NCBI RefSeq assembly: GCF_035956715.1
Contig: NZ_CP108381.1
Span: forward strand, 3,472,001-3,536,000
Reading direction: 5' to 3'
Origin: Nocardia sp. NBC_01329
Lineage (GTDB): Bacteria; Actinomycetota; Actinomycetes; Mycobacteriales; Mycobacteriaceae
DNA: 64,000 bases
The notes below the pieces were generated by a model. It was not told the origin of the DNA and searched no databases. It saw nothing but the letters and a program-made list of their open reading frames with translations. This document shows, piece by piece, positions 53,661 through 62,315 of this stretch (its first letter is position 1; every line of letters starts with the position of its first letter). Made by a program: the position numbers and the translations under genes.

Positions 53661-53858
53661 ATGCGATACCAGTTCACCATCGACGGCGAACTCTCCGAAC
53701 GCGCGCTGGCTGCCTTTCCGGAGCTCGACGGCGACCGCGACCACGGCACCACCGTGCTGTCCGGTCCGCTCACCGACCCCACCGGTGTCCGCGCGGTACT
53801 CGCCCGGATCGACAATCTCGGGCTCACCGTGCTCGAGATGCGCCGCCTGCCGGACTGA
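53661..53858 (+). CDS. Conserved 65-residue hypothetical protein
   Basis: MRYQFTIDGELSERALAAFP at the start and ARIDNLGLTVLEMRRLPD at the end look like a compact alpha/beta domain. AGGAGA lies just before ATG 53661. Similar small proteins occur in many actinobacteria beside membrane genes; function unknown. Ten bases separate it from the DUF389 gene, indicating an operon. Confidence 0.75.
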   Translation: MRYQFTIDGELSERALAAFPELDGDRDHGTTVLSGPLTDPTGVRAVLARIDNLGLTVLEMRRLPD

Positions 53859-53868
53859 GGCCGCGGCG

Positions 53869-54834
53869 ATGTCGCTGCTGGTTCCCGCGAGTCAGCGCCG
53901 GGACCTCACGGAGGTCACCGAACGCCTGGACCTGGGTGCCGGTGATACCCGTGCCAAACGGTCGGCTTTCTGGCTGATGCTCGTCCTGTCCGGTGTGATC
54001 GCGGTATCGGGCGTGGTGGGTGATTCCACCGCCACGGTGATCGGCGCCATGATCGTGGCGCCGCTGTCGGTGCCGATCCTGGGCATCGGGCTGGGGATCA
54101 CCACGGGGCGCGCCCGGCTCGTCGCGCGGAGTCTGCTGACGGTGGCGGCCGGGGCGATCGTGGTCGTGGTGCTGGGCATTTCGGTCGCGCAGGTGCTGCC
54201 GAATCCCACCGATGTACTCGACAATTCCCAGGTTCTGGGCCGGACCTCGCCACGGCTGGTCGATCTCACCGCCGCGCTGGCCACCGGTCTGGTCGGTGCC
54301 ATCGCCGTCACCCGGCGCGATGTCGGCGATGTGCTGCCCGGCGTGGCGATCGCCATCTCGCTCGTGCCGCCGCTGGCCGTGGTCGGTGTCTGCCTCGGTT
54401 CGGGTGCGCCCACGCTCGCGCTGGGTGCTTTCGTGCTGTTCGCTTCCAATGTGATCGCGATGGTCATCACCGCCGCGCTGGTGCTGGTGCTCACCGGATA
54501 CGCCCAAGAGGCGGGTGCGGGAGCCGCTCGTCGCGGCCGGGCTTACGCGGTTCTCGCCGGGGCTCTGGTACTGGTCGCTGTCCCCATGGTCGTCAACTCG
54601 CTGACTTCGTTGTGGGCCGAGCAGATCGCCGATGCCGCCCGTCAGTGGCTCCGCGAGGTGCCCGGCGCGCAGGTCACCGAGGTGACACTGCACGGCGATA
54701 CCGCCACCCTCCAGATCCGCGCGCCACAGGACCTGCCACCGCTCGAGCCGCTACAGCAGTCCGTCGACACGCTCGTGCCGTGGGATCCGCGGGTGGTCGT
54801 GGTCCATACCGTCGGCTCCCGGGTCACCGACTGA
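53869..54834 (+). CDS. DUF389-family membrane protein
   Basis: 321 residues. The DUF389 core is visible: GDSTATVIGAMIVAPLSVPILGIGLGI and TGLVGAIAVTRRDVGDVLPGVAIAISLVPPLAVVG. About six helices and a C-terminal extramembrane domain of about 80 residues. Function unknown. ATG 53869 follows the 65-residue gene. Convergent with the deacetylase gene, 10 bp apart. Confidence 0.87.
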   Translation: MSLLVPASQRRDLTEVTERLDLGAGDTRAKRSAFWLMLVLSGVIAVSGVVGDSTATVIGAMIVAPLSVPILGIGLGITTGRARLVARSLLTVAAGAIVVVVLGISVAQVLPNPTDVLDNSQVLGRTSPRLVDLTAALATGLVGAIAVTRRDVGDVLPGVAIAISLVPPLAVVGVCLGSGAPTLALGAFVLFASNVIAMVITAALVLVLTGYAQEAGAGAARRGRAYAVLAGALVLVAVPMVVNSLTSLWAEQIADAARQWLREVPGAQVTEVTLHGDTATLQIRAPQDLPPLEPLQQSVDTLVPWDPRVVVVHTVGSRVTD

Positions 54835-54844
54835 TCCCGGCCGG

Positions 54845-55858
54845 TCAGTACGGGGCGGCCCGCCCGGCCCAGCGCGGACCGAGCTCACCCGCCACGGCGC
54901 GCGGAAACGAGATCCGCTCCGGGTCACCGTCGGAGGTGAAACGCCCGCCCGGGTTCGCGGCGAGTTCGTCGAGCCAGTACGCCGAATCGAACGGGACCCG
55001 CCCGAGGCCGGACCGGATTCGCGGTACCGCGCCCGGATCCACCGCGCCGAACGGTGAGGGCGCCGGGTTCGCGCCGACGAGCATGACCGCCCCGAAACGG
55101 TAGGGGGTGCCGCCCCAGGCCCCCGCGAGCGCCAGCCCCGGATCGGCGGGAGAGGACCCGAGCGGCAACGCCATGGTGGTCACCTCGGTGCCCGGAGCGG
55201 CGGCGCCGATCGCCTGCACGTTCTGGGCGAGTTCGCGCTGCACTCCCCCGGCGTCCAGCGATCCGAGGTCCTGGTGGGTCGCGGTATGCGCACCGATCTC
55301 GTAACCGTGCCGGGCCAGCCACGGCAGGGCCCGCGGATCGCCGCCGAAGGGGGCGTCGGTGACATAGAAGGTGGCGCGGGCGGGGAAATCCGGATGCCGG
55401 GCCGCGAATTCCTCGAGGATCGCCACCGCACAGTCCGGGGCCGGTGCGCCGTCGGCGGTGAACCGCAACTGGCTGGTCGTGGAGTCGTCGAAGGTCAGGA
55501 CGACCGGATGTGTGCCCGCCGGGATGTCCACGGTCCCCGCGGCGTATTGCGCGGCGGTGATCGGACGGTAGCCCTCGCGGTGGAGGCGGTCGAGTTCCGC
55601 TCGGAACTCGGCGGGTGTCTGGTCGTATTCACCACCGGGCCGCGCGGACAGCTGGTGGTACATCAGGATCGGGACGCGGCCGAGTTCGTCGGCACCGACG
55701 GCCGCCGGATCCGGCAAGGCGGGTGTGGGCGCCGGTGGTGGTGCGGGGGGAGCCGGCGCCGGGGGCGCTGCCTCGGGTGTTCCCCCGCAGGCAGCGGCAC
55801 TCACGAACGCGAGAGCCACCACGACTGCCCGTCCGACTGCTCCCGGGAATCGCACCAT
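54845..55858 (-). CDS. Secreted polysaccharide deacetylase-family lipoprotein
   Basis: 337 residues. Lipobox SAAAC, a Pro/Ala-rich linker, then a NodB-like domain: LTFDDSTTSQLRF (motif 1, Asp-Asp) and EIGAHTATHQDLG (motif 2, the two metal His). VPILMYHQL marks the family start. It would remove acetyl groups from a cell-wall polysaccharide. ATG 55858 gives a complete lipoprotein signal; upstream ATG 55897 is possible. Ribosome site weak. Confidence 0.8.
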   Translation of the reverse strand: MVRFPGAVGRAVVVALAFVSAAACGGTPEAAPPAPAPPAPPPAPTPALPDPAAVGADELGRVPILMYHQLSARPGGEYDQTPAEFRAELDRLHREGYRPITAAQYAAGTVDIPAGTHPVVLTFDDSTTSQLRFTADGAPAPDCAVAILEEFAARHPDFPARATFYVTDAPFGGDPRALPWLARHGYEIGAHTATHQDLGSLDAGGVQRELAQNVQAIGAAAPGTEVTTMALPLGSSPADPGLALAGAWGGTPYRFGAVMLVGANPAPSPFGAVDPGAVPRIRSGLGRVPFDSAYWLDELAANPGGRFTSDGDPERISFPRAVAGELGPRWAGRAAPY

Positions 55859-55971
55859 CGCCCGAATGTTACGTGCCGACAACGATTTACGTTCCATCTC
55901 CGGGAAAGGGATTGGAAAGCGCGCGATCTGTCCATATTGACGGGACAAGTGTTCGTGGGAGTTGATGCGTT

Positions 55972-57570
55972 GTGCTCATGCGGTTCCGGGCTGTCGATCG
56001 TAAACGGTTGGTGGCCCTGACCTTCGGTGTTCTCTTGGCGGTTCTGCTGGTTTCGGCCGGGATCGGGGCCGGACGATCTCCGGCCCCCGCACTCCCCCTG
56101 ACCGGTCTGCCCCCGGGCCCGGTCGGCGCCGCGGCCCTGCGGGATCTGGTCCTGCGCGTGGACGCCACCGGTCACGATCCGCACGCGGTGGAACTCACCG
56201 TGGACGGTACGGCGGTCACCGGCCGAGTGGACGGCGACTCGGTCCTCTACCGACCCGAAGGGCTGGCGGACGGCGAGCACACCTTCACCGCGGAGATCCC
56301 GGCCGGCGGGCCGCTAGGCCGGCTGCGCGACGGTCCCACCGCCGCGGCGACCTTCACCGTCGACACCACCGCACCGCAACTCGAGGTCACACCGCCGGAC
56401 GCCGCGGCCTCCTATCGCGACCCCGTCACCGTGCGGGGTCGCGCACCCGACGCCGCACGGGTCTCGATCGGCGCGACAACCGTGACGCCCGCGGCGGACG
56501 GCAGCTTCGAGACCGAACTGCCGCACCATCCCTCCGGCTCCGAGGTGGTCGCGGTCGACGCGGCGGGCAATGCGACGAGCCGGGCGCTGGCCGCGGGGAT
56601 CGATCTGCCGCGGATGCGCGCGGTCCACGTCACCGCGTATGCGTGGTCGGACACCGGTATGCGCGAAGCCGTCCTGAACATGGCCCGGCAGGGCCGTATC
56701 GACACCGTCCAGCTCGATATCAAAGACGAGGACGGCGTGGTCGGCTACGCCTCGCAAGTCCCGCTGGCCCGCAGTACCGGCGCCGCCACCCCGATCTATC
56801 GGGCCCGCGACGCGGTGCGGCAGCTACACGATATGGGTGTGCAGGTGGTCGGCCGGATCGTGGCGTTCCGCGATCCCACTCTCGCGGGCTGGGCCTGGCA
56901 CAACGGACGCCACGACTGGGTGGTCCAGGATCCGGCGGGGCAGCCCTACTCCAGCCACTACGGTGCGATCGCGTTCACCAATTTCGCCCATGCCGAAGTG
57001 CGCGCGTACAACATCGCGCTCGCGGTCGAGGCCGGCGAGCTCGGCTTCGACGGAATCATGTACGACTACGTACGCCGGCCCGACGGCAGCCTGTCGAGTA
57101 TGAAATTTCCCGGACTGGCCGGACCGGCCACCAAGGCTGTCGCGGGCTTCTTGGGACAGGCCCGGGAACCGGTGCACGCGGCCGGTGCCCATCTCAGCGC
57201 GGCGGTCTACGGTATCGCCGCCTCCCGGCCCGACCAGATTGCCCAGGACATCGGGCTCATCGCGCGCCAGGTGGACTTCGTGGCACCGATGATCTACCCC
57301 TCGCACTGGGGTCCCGGAGAGTACGGCGTAGCGGATCCGAACAACCAGCCCTACGACATTGTGGCGGCGTCGCTCCGGGATTTCCAGACCGTGACCAAAG
57401 GCACGAACGCGAAGGTGATCCCGTGGCTCCAAGACTTCAGCCACGGCGCCGATTATGGAGATGCCCAGGTCAGAGCACAGATCGATGCGACCCGTCGGAC
57501 TGGGATCGACAGTTTCTTCCTGTGGAACCCGGCGGTGAGCTACCACGAGGGGGCACTCGACCCGAAGTGA
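55972..57570 (+). CDS. Putative glycoside hydrolase (DUF4015/COG1306-type)
   Basis: 532 residues. N-terminal membrane anchor (LVALTFGVLLAVLLVSAGIGAG), Ig-like region (about 55-210), then a TIM-barrel domain starting VHVTAYAWSDTGMREAVLN and containing VQLDIKDEDG, GFDGIMYDYVRRPDG and VDFVAPMIYPSHWGPGEYG, the DUF4015 motifs with candidate acidic catalytic residues. It probably acts on an extracellular glycan. GTG 55972 has GGGAG 10 nt before it; ATG 55978 is an alternative. It diverges from the deacetylase gene. Confidence 0.8.
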   Translation: MLMRFRAVDRKRLVALTFGVLLAVLLVSAGIGAGRSPAPALPLTGLPPGPVGAAALRDLVLRVDATGHDPHAVELTVDGTAVTGRVDGDSVLYRPEGLADGEHTFTAEIPAGGPLGRLRDGPTAAATFTVDTTAPQLEVTPPDAAASYRDPVTVRGRAPDAARVSIGATTVTPAADGSFETELPHHPSGSEVVAVDAAGNATSRALAAGIDLPRMRAVHVTAYAWSDTGMREAVLNMARQGRIDTVQLDIKDEDGVVGYASQVPLARSTGAATPIYRARDAVRQLHDMGVQVVGRIVAFRDPTLAGWAWHNGRHDWVVQDPAGQPYSSHYGAIAFTNFAHAEVRAYNIALAVEAGELGFDGIMYDYVRRPDGSLSSMKFPGLAGPATKAVAGFLGQAREPVHAAGAHLSAAVYGIAASRPDQIAQDIGLIARQVDFVAPMIYPSHWGPGEYGVADPNNQPYDIVAASLRDFQTVTKGTNAKVIPWLQDFSHGADYGDAQVRAQIDATRRTGIDSFFLWNPAVSYHEGALDPK

Positions 57571-57691
57571 GGCGATACCTCCGCCTTCGCTACGGCCTCC
57601 GCCGGACCGCATGATCACACACCGTAGCCAAGGCGATACCTCCGCCTTCGCTACGGCCTCCGCCGGACCGCATGATCGCACGCCGTAACGT
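57570..57691. repeat. Two-copy 61-bp tandem repeat
   Basis: Units begin at 57570 and 57631; the first 47 bp are identical and the rest nearly so. Each unit contains GGCGATACCTCCGCC and ends with a CCGTA motif. It lies between the glycoside hydrolase stop and the cutinase start. No gene is seen in 57571-57782. Confidence 0.8.
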
Positions 57692-57782
57692 TGCGCACCC
57701 GCCGCGCGAACTCATCGGTGACGCAATGGCCCGTCGGGGGGCCTGTCCGTCCATTTATCAACAATGGGATGGAGCTCGGGAC

Positions 57783-59552
57783 ATGGCTTTCCGAAGTGAT
57801 TACCTGGTGCGCTGCCGCACCTACCTCGTGCAGCATCGGCTCGCCACGGCGATCGCCGCCCCGGCCACCCTCGGCGTGGTGGCCGCGGTGGCCGCCGCGT
57901 ACTCGGTGACCTCACCGGCCCAGCAGGCCGACACGCTCCTGAAGGCATCGGTCACCGAATGCCACGATATGGTCACCGTCTCGGTGGCCGGTCGCGGCGA
58001 CACACCGGCCGCGGGGACCACGAAACTCCTGGTCGACGCGAACGGGAATCCGCTGCCCGCCGCGCTGTCCGGGGATCACAGCAGTGAATGGGTCGACCCG
58101 GTGGTCAACGCGCCCGCCGACGATGTGGACCCCGGCTCGTACGCCGCCGTCTACATCGCCTACCCGGCGAATATGGCCACGTATGAGGACGCCGTCACCA
58201 CCGGTGTCGCCAACACCCGGCAGGTGATGCGCGAGATCGCCCAGGCCTGCCCCGATACCCAGTTCGCGATCGTCGGGTACAGCGAGGGCGCCGATGTGGT
58301 GCGCCGGGTCGCGATGGAGATCGGCCATCAGGAACAACAGGACGGCGGCTACGCCATCGTCGATCCGAACAAGGTCACCGGTGTGGTCATCCTCGCCGAC
58401 TCCGGCCGCTCGGCCGGCGACGGACCGTTCCCCGGCGCCCAGAACCCCCACGGCAACCCGGACAACTTCGACCAGCTCTACCAGAACGGCGGCAAGCCGG
58501 TCCCCGGACAGGGCGCGGTCGCCGGGACCAGCGGCGACTTCGGTTCGCTGAACGGCAAGATCGCCTCCTTCTGCTCCGACGGCGACCTCACCTGCGCGGC
58601 GCCGGACAATATCTCGCTGCTGCAACTGGTGGTCAACGTGGCGCGGCAGATGAACGTCGACGCCCTCGAACGTGAGGGACTCAACCCCGCCACCGGTCAG
58701 GATGTCGCGGTGGTCCTCAGCCGGGTCGCGCTGCTGGCACTGGCCGATATCCAGTCGCAGCCGAACTGGATGGCCAGTGACGAAACATTCCTCGAGGTGC
58801 TGCTGCGGGTCTCGGACCCGGCCTACAAGCCCGGCGAGACCACGACACCGGATCCCACCCCGGCAGATTCCATCTCGACCGATGAGATGTCACCGCTGGC
58901 CTATCTGCCACAGAAGGTCCTCAACGAGATCGTCGGGTTGATCGTCACCAACCAGAACACCATCCCGGTGATCCTGTCCGACCCCTACAAGCTCACACTC
59001 GGCCCCAACGCCACCGGTCACCATTTCGACTACTGGCGTGACGCCGATCCGGGCAACGGCAAAACGCTGACCTCGGCCGAATACGCGGCCGCCTGGCTCA
59101 CCCATCTGGCGAAGCAGGCACAGGCCGGTGAATCGGTGAACACGCAGTCGACGCCCACGCCCGAAGATCTGGACGACGCCTACCGCGCGGCGGCCGAGAC
59201 CACGACCGCCCCGACGAACACACCGGCCACCGGTACGACCACGGCGCCGACGACGAGCGGAACCGCCCCGGTCACCACGCAACCCTCGACCGGTTCATCC
59301 ACCGCTGTGCCGTCGACGACCGATAGCTCCACGGCTCCGCCGGCCACGGCATCCACGACCGAGCAGCCCGCCCCCACCCCGGAGTCGACGGAGATCGGCG
59401 CGACCCCGGCCACTCCGGAACCGACCACTGCGCCGGTAGCCACGACCACCCGCCCCGTACCCACCCAGATCGCGGCGAACAGCACCTCGCGGGCGCCGCA
59501 CCCGAGCACGACCACCGAGGAGACCACCACTCCCGAACAACCCGCGCGTTGA
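57783..59552 (+). CDS. Cutinase-family secreted protein with Thr/Pro-rich tail
   Basis: 589 residues. N-terminal signal anchor (TAIAAPATLGVVAAVAAAY), then an alpha/beta hydrolase domain with nucleophile Ser in VGYSEGAD, candidate Asp in SDGDLTC and His in GHHFDYWRD. Residues from about 470 to the end form a low-complexity Thr/Ser/Pro/Ala tail, likely wall-spanning or glycosylated. The fold resembles the mycolata cutinase/PE-PPE-C family acting on lipids or esters. ATG 57783 has GGAG 9 nt upstream. Confidence 0.83.
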   Translation: MAFRSDYLVRCRTYLVQHRLATAIAAPATLGVVAAVAAAYSVTSPAQQADTLLKASVTECHDMVTVSVAGRGDTPAAGTTKLLVDANGNPLPAALSGDHSSEWVDPVVNAPADDVDPGSYAAVYIAYPANMATYEDAVTTGVANTRQVMREIAQACPDTQFAIVGYSEGADVVRRVAMEIGHQEQQDGGYAIVDPNKVTGVVILADSGRSAGDGPFPGAQNPHGNPDNFDQLYQNGGKPVPGQGAVAGTSGDFGSLNGKIASFCSDGDLTCAAPDNISLLQLVVNVARQMNVDALEREGLNPATGQDVAVVLSRVALLALADIQSQPNWMASDETFLEVLLRVSDPAYKPGETTTPDPTPADSISTDEMSPLAYLPQKVLNEIVGLIVTNQNTIPVILSDPYKLTLGPNATGHHFDYWRDADPGNGKTLTSAEYAAAWLTHLAKQAQAGESVNTQSTPTPEDLDDAYRAAAETTTAPTNTPATGTTTAPTTSGTAPVTTQPSTGSSTAVPSTTDSSTAPPATASTTEQPAPTPESTEIGATPATPEPTTAPVATTTRPVPTQIAANSTSRAPHPSTTTEETTTPEQPAR

Positions 59553-59665
59553 TCCGCGACAGATATCGGCCGGCCGCCACACGCGACCGGCCGTATCTGT
59601 GCCGGGAGCAGGGCCGCCGCGGGATCGCGCCGGATATGCGGGGCGATATCGGCGAGGATGGGCCC

Positions 59666-60148
59666 ATGACGCTTTCCTCGCACGATGTGGATCACCTGCG
59701 CCGCTGTGTCGCACTCGCGCGCGAGGCGCTTGCCGCGGGCGATCAGCCGTTCGGCTCGCTACTGGTCGCCGCGACCGGAGAGGTGCTGTTCGAGGACCGC
59801 AACAGGGTCGCCGGCGGCGATGCCACCCGGCATCCGGAATTCGAGATCTGCCGCTGGGCGGCCGCCCACCTGAGCCCGGCCGCGCGCGCGGCGGCAACGG
59901 TGTACACCTCGGGTGAGCACTGCGCGATGTGTTCGGCGGCCCACGGCTGGGTGGGGCTCGGCCGGATCGTGTTCGCCACCTCGTCCGGTCAGCTCACCGG
60001 CTGGCTGCGCGAATGGGACGCGCCGTCGTCGCCGGTTGCCGCGCTGCCGATCGCACAGGTCGTGCCCGGTGTGGTCGCGGAGGGGCCGGTATCCGATTTC
60101 GAACCGGAGATGCGTGCCCTCTATCGACAGTGCTTCGCCCCGGCTTGA
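59666..60148 (+). CDS. Nucleoside/cytidine deaminase-like zinc hydrolase
   Basis: 160 residues. Zinc motifs are HPE (in TRHPEFEICR, instead of HAE) and EHCAMC (in place of PCxxC). ATG 59666 has a GAGGAT site. It deaminates a purine or pyrimidine base or nucleoside; the guanine or cytosine deaminase branch cannot be decided. Convergent with the methyltransferase gene. Confidence 0.8.
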   Translation: MTLSSHDVDHLRRCVALAREALAAGDQPFGSLLVAATGEVLFEDRNRVAGGDATRHPEFEICRWAAAHLSPAARAAATVYTSGEHCAMCSAAHGWVGLGRIVFATSSGQLTGWLREWDAPSSPVAALPIAQVVPGVVAEGPVSDFEPEMRALYRQCFAPA

Positions 60149-60158
60149 TCCCGCCGGT

Positions 60159-60803
60159 TCAGCGGCGCGCAGCACTGCGCAACCAGGCGATATGGCGACC
60201 CGAGATATCCGCTGTGGTCAACAGATCGAATCCGGTCTCGCCCGCCAGCCCGGCCGCGTGATCGATACCCGCCTCCGCCCAGGGGAACCAGTCGCCGGCC
60301 TCGGTGCGGGTTTCGAGTCGGATCTGCCGGACACTGATACCTGTTCCAGGACAAGAGAATTCGACTATCGCGAGGCCGCCGGGGCGGAGCAGCCCGGAAA
60401 CCCGGCGCAGGATACGGTGCGGGTCGCCGCCGATCCCGATGTTGCCGTCGGCGAGCAGGGCGTAGTGCCATCGGCCGTCACCGGGTAACGGACCGAAGAT
60501 ATCGCGGGCCACCGCGGGCGCGCCACGATGGCGGGTCACCGCGATCGCGGTGGGCGAGACATCGACACCGAGCGCGATGACGCCGCGCCGGCACAATGCC
60601 TCCACCAGCCGGCCCGGCCCGCAGCCCAGATCCACTGTCGGTCCGTCGCAACAGCCGACGAGCGCCGAGTCCACATGCCGGTCGACGGCGGTGATCCGGG
60701 TGCCGCCGAGCCAGCGGCGGGTCGGCAACCGGGTGCGATCACCGTCGGCGGAACGAATCCAGCAGTCGCGGCCGGTCAGAGCGGGATCGAACCGGCCGAT
60801 CAC
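60159..60803 (-). CDS. Class I SAM-dependent methyltransferase
   Basis: 214 residues. Motif I VDLGCGPGRLVEALC is clear, followed by ALGVDVSPTAIAVTR. GTG 60803 overlaps the stop of the upstream gene (GTGA), so the frame start is well fixed. Third of a coupled glycosyltransferase / DUF2064 / methyltransferase operon; substrate unknown, perhaps a glycan or lipid. Confidence 0.83.
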   Translation of the reverse strand: MIGRFDPALTGRDCWIRSADGDRTRLPTRRWLGGTRITAVDRHVDSALVGCCDGPTVDLGCGPGRLVEALCRRGVIALGVDVSPTAIAVTRHRGAPAVARDIFGPLPGDGRWHYALLADGNIGIGGDPHRILRRVSGLLRPGGLAIVEFSCPGTGISVRQIRLETRTEAGDWFPWAEAGIDHAAGLAGETGFDLLTTADISGRHIAWLRSAARR

Positions 60804-61534
60804 CGCACGGCCCGCGGCGCGCCGAGGATCGCCACCTCCGCAGCGAATCGACCGGGACAGTCGGCGGCGACCCGTAGGGCGTCGGCGTAGTGGTCGACAT
60901 CGGTGAACGCCGGCAGTTCCGCGACCCGATACCCGTTCGCGCGTAGGACCGCCCGGGTGTGGTCGCCGGTGCGCGCGGTCGACATCGGCACCTCCGCGAG
61001 CAGGCGGGCGGCCCGTGGATCGGGTAGGCCCAGCCCCCACCAGCCGCCGTCGGTGGCCCGGCCGAGCAGCGCGTCGGACCCCGCGGCGAGCACCCGGGCC
61101 GCCTCGGTGAGCACCCGGGTACTCACCTGCGGGGTGTCCATCCCGATCTGCAGGACGGGCAGGCCCGTACGCGCGGTATCGGCGTGGGCGTTCGCCAGCC
61201 GCACCGCGAAACCCGGGCCACGCTGCGCGATCACCTCGAATTCCGCCAGTTTCGCCGCTATCTCGGCGCCGGACTCCGCGGCGGCCAGATCGCCGGTGAA
61301 CGCGACCGCCCGATGCGCGACGGGACACGCGCCCACCGCGTCGAGTGTGTCCAGCAGGGCGGCGGCCGCCAGCCGGGCCGCCTGCACCGGTGTCAGCGGC
61401 GGAGTCAGCCTGGTCTTGGCGTATCCGGCGACCGGCGCCTTGGCGACCACCAAGAGCGCTACCGGCACGCGCTCGGCATCCGCTGTGTCGCCGGTATCTC
61501 CGTCGGCGGCGGGCGAATCCCCGGCCCGGCTCAT
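60800..61534 (-). CDS. TIGR04282/DUF2064-family glycosyltransferase-like protein
   Basis: 244 residues. The family start VALLVVAKAPVAGYAKTRLTPPLT and the DGGWWGLGL motif are diagnostic. Members resemble nucleotidyl- or glycosyltransferases. ATG 61534 overlaps the GT2 stop (ATGA). The polar 20-residue N-terminus before VPVALL is unusual but in frame. Confidence 0.83.
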   Translation of the reverse strand: MSRAGDSPAADGDTGDTADAERVPVALLVVAKAPVAGYAKTRLTPPLTPVQAARLAAAALLDTLDAVGACPVAHRAVAFTGDLAAAESGAEIAAKLAEFEVIAQRGPGFAVRLANAHADTARTGLPVLQIGMDTPQVSTRVLTEAARVLAAGSDALLGRATDGGWWGLGLPDPRAARLLAEVPMSTARTGDHTRAVLRANGYRVAELPAFTDVDHYADALRVAADCPGRFAAEVAILGAPRAVR

Positions 61535-62202
61535 CGCAGGACCGTCAGGAAATCCCGGGTGGCTCGCAACGATCCCCGGACCGACCCGGATACCTTCGAT
61601 CGCCCACCGGCCCGTGCCCGGTAACTGATATCGACCTCCCGGACATCCCACCGGGCGGCCGCGGCGCGCACGAGCAGCTCCAGCGGGTAACCGAAGCGAT
61701 CGTGCAACCGGCCCAGCGATTCCAGCCGCTGCCGGTCCGCGACCCGCATCGCGCCGATGTCGTGCACCGGCAATCCGTAGCGCCGGCGCAACCGGCGCGC
61801 GACGACACGATTGCCGAGCCGGGTGTGCCACGGCCAGATTCCGCCGCTCACCGGACACCGTCGGCCGACCGCGAGATCGGCGCCGGCCCGGATCTCGGCG
61901 ACCAGCAGGGGCAACTCCCCCGGATCCATCGATCCGTCACCGTCCAGAACGGCGACCAGTCCGATCCCGGCCGCAGCGATACCGGCCTGCACCGCGGACC
62001 CGTAGCCGGGCCGCGGTTCGACGACTACGCGGGCGCCGTATCCGGTCGCGACGGCGGCGGTGTCGTCGGTCGAGCCGTTGTCGACCACGATCGGCTGATA
62101 TCCGGCCGGTAGCGCGGCCAGAACCGCCGGCAACGCTTCGGCTTCGTTCCGGCACGGGATCACCACGGTGATGCCGGCCGGTTCGCGGTGCTCTGTCGGC
62201 AT
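61531..62202 (-). CDS. Family 2 glycosyltransferase
   Basis: 223 residues. GT-A fold with VVIPCRNEAEALP, VDNGSTDDT, and AVLDGDGSMDP (DxD-like). No C-terminal helices beyond residue 200, so it is probably membrane-peripheral. ATG 62202 is preceded by TAGCGT 7 nt away and no ribosome site: probably leaderless. First gene of the operon, divergent from the next. Confidence 0.85.
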   Translation of the reverse strand: MPTEHREPAGITVVIPCRNEAEALPAVLAALPAGYQPIVVDNGSTDDTAAVATGYGARVVVEPRPGYGSAVQAGIAAAGIGLVAVLDGDGSMDPGELPLLVAEIRAGADLAVGRRCPVSGGIWPWHTRLGNRVVARRLRRRYGLPVHDIGAMRVADRQRLESLGRLHDRFGYPLELLVRAAAARWDVREVDISYRARAGGRSKVSGSVRGSLRATRDFLTVLR

Positions 62203-62209
62203 AGGTGCA

Positions 62210-62215
62210 ACGCTA
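62210..62215 (-). promoter_or_regulatory. Leaderless -10 TAGCGT for the glycosyltransferase operon
   Basis: On the minus strand TAGCGT lies 7 nt before ATG 62202. The same arrangement occurs before the GAP-family gene (48460-48465). Confidence 0.45.
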
Positions 62216-62302
62216 AGCCCGAATCGGCGGAAAACCTGTGACAAAACCATGACGTCGTGTCCGGTTCCCTGGTGAATGCGCTTTCACCGGGGCGGACCGG
62301 CC

Positions 62303-62308
62303 TAGGGT
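62303..62308 (+). promoter_or_regulatory. Leaderless -10 TAGGGT for the polytopic membrane protein
   Basis: TAGGGT is 7 nt before GTG 62316, supporting that codon over GTG 62307. Confidence 0.45.
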
Positions 62309-62315
62309 GGCCTCT

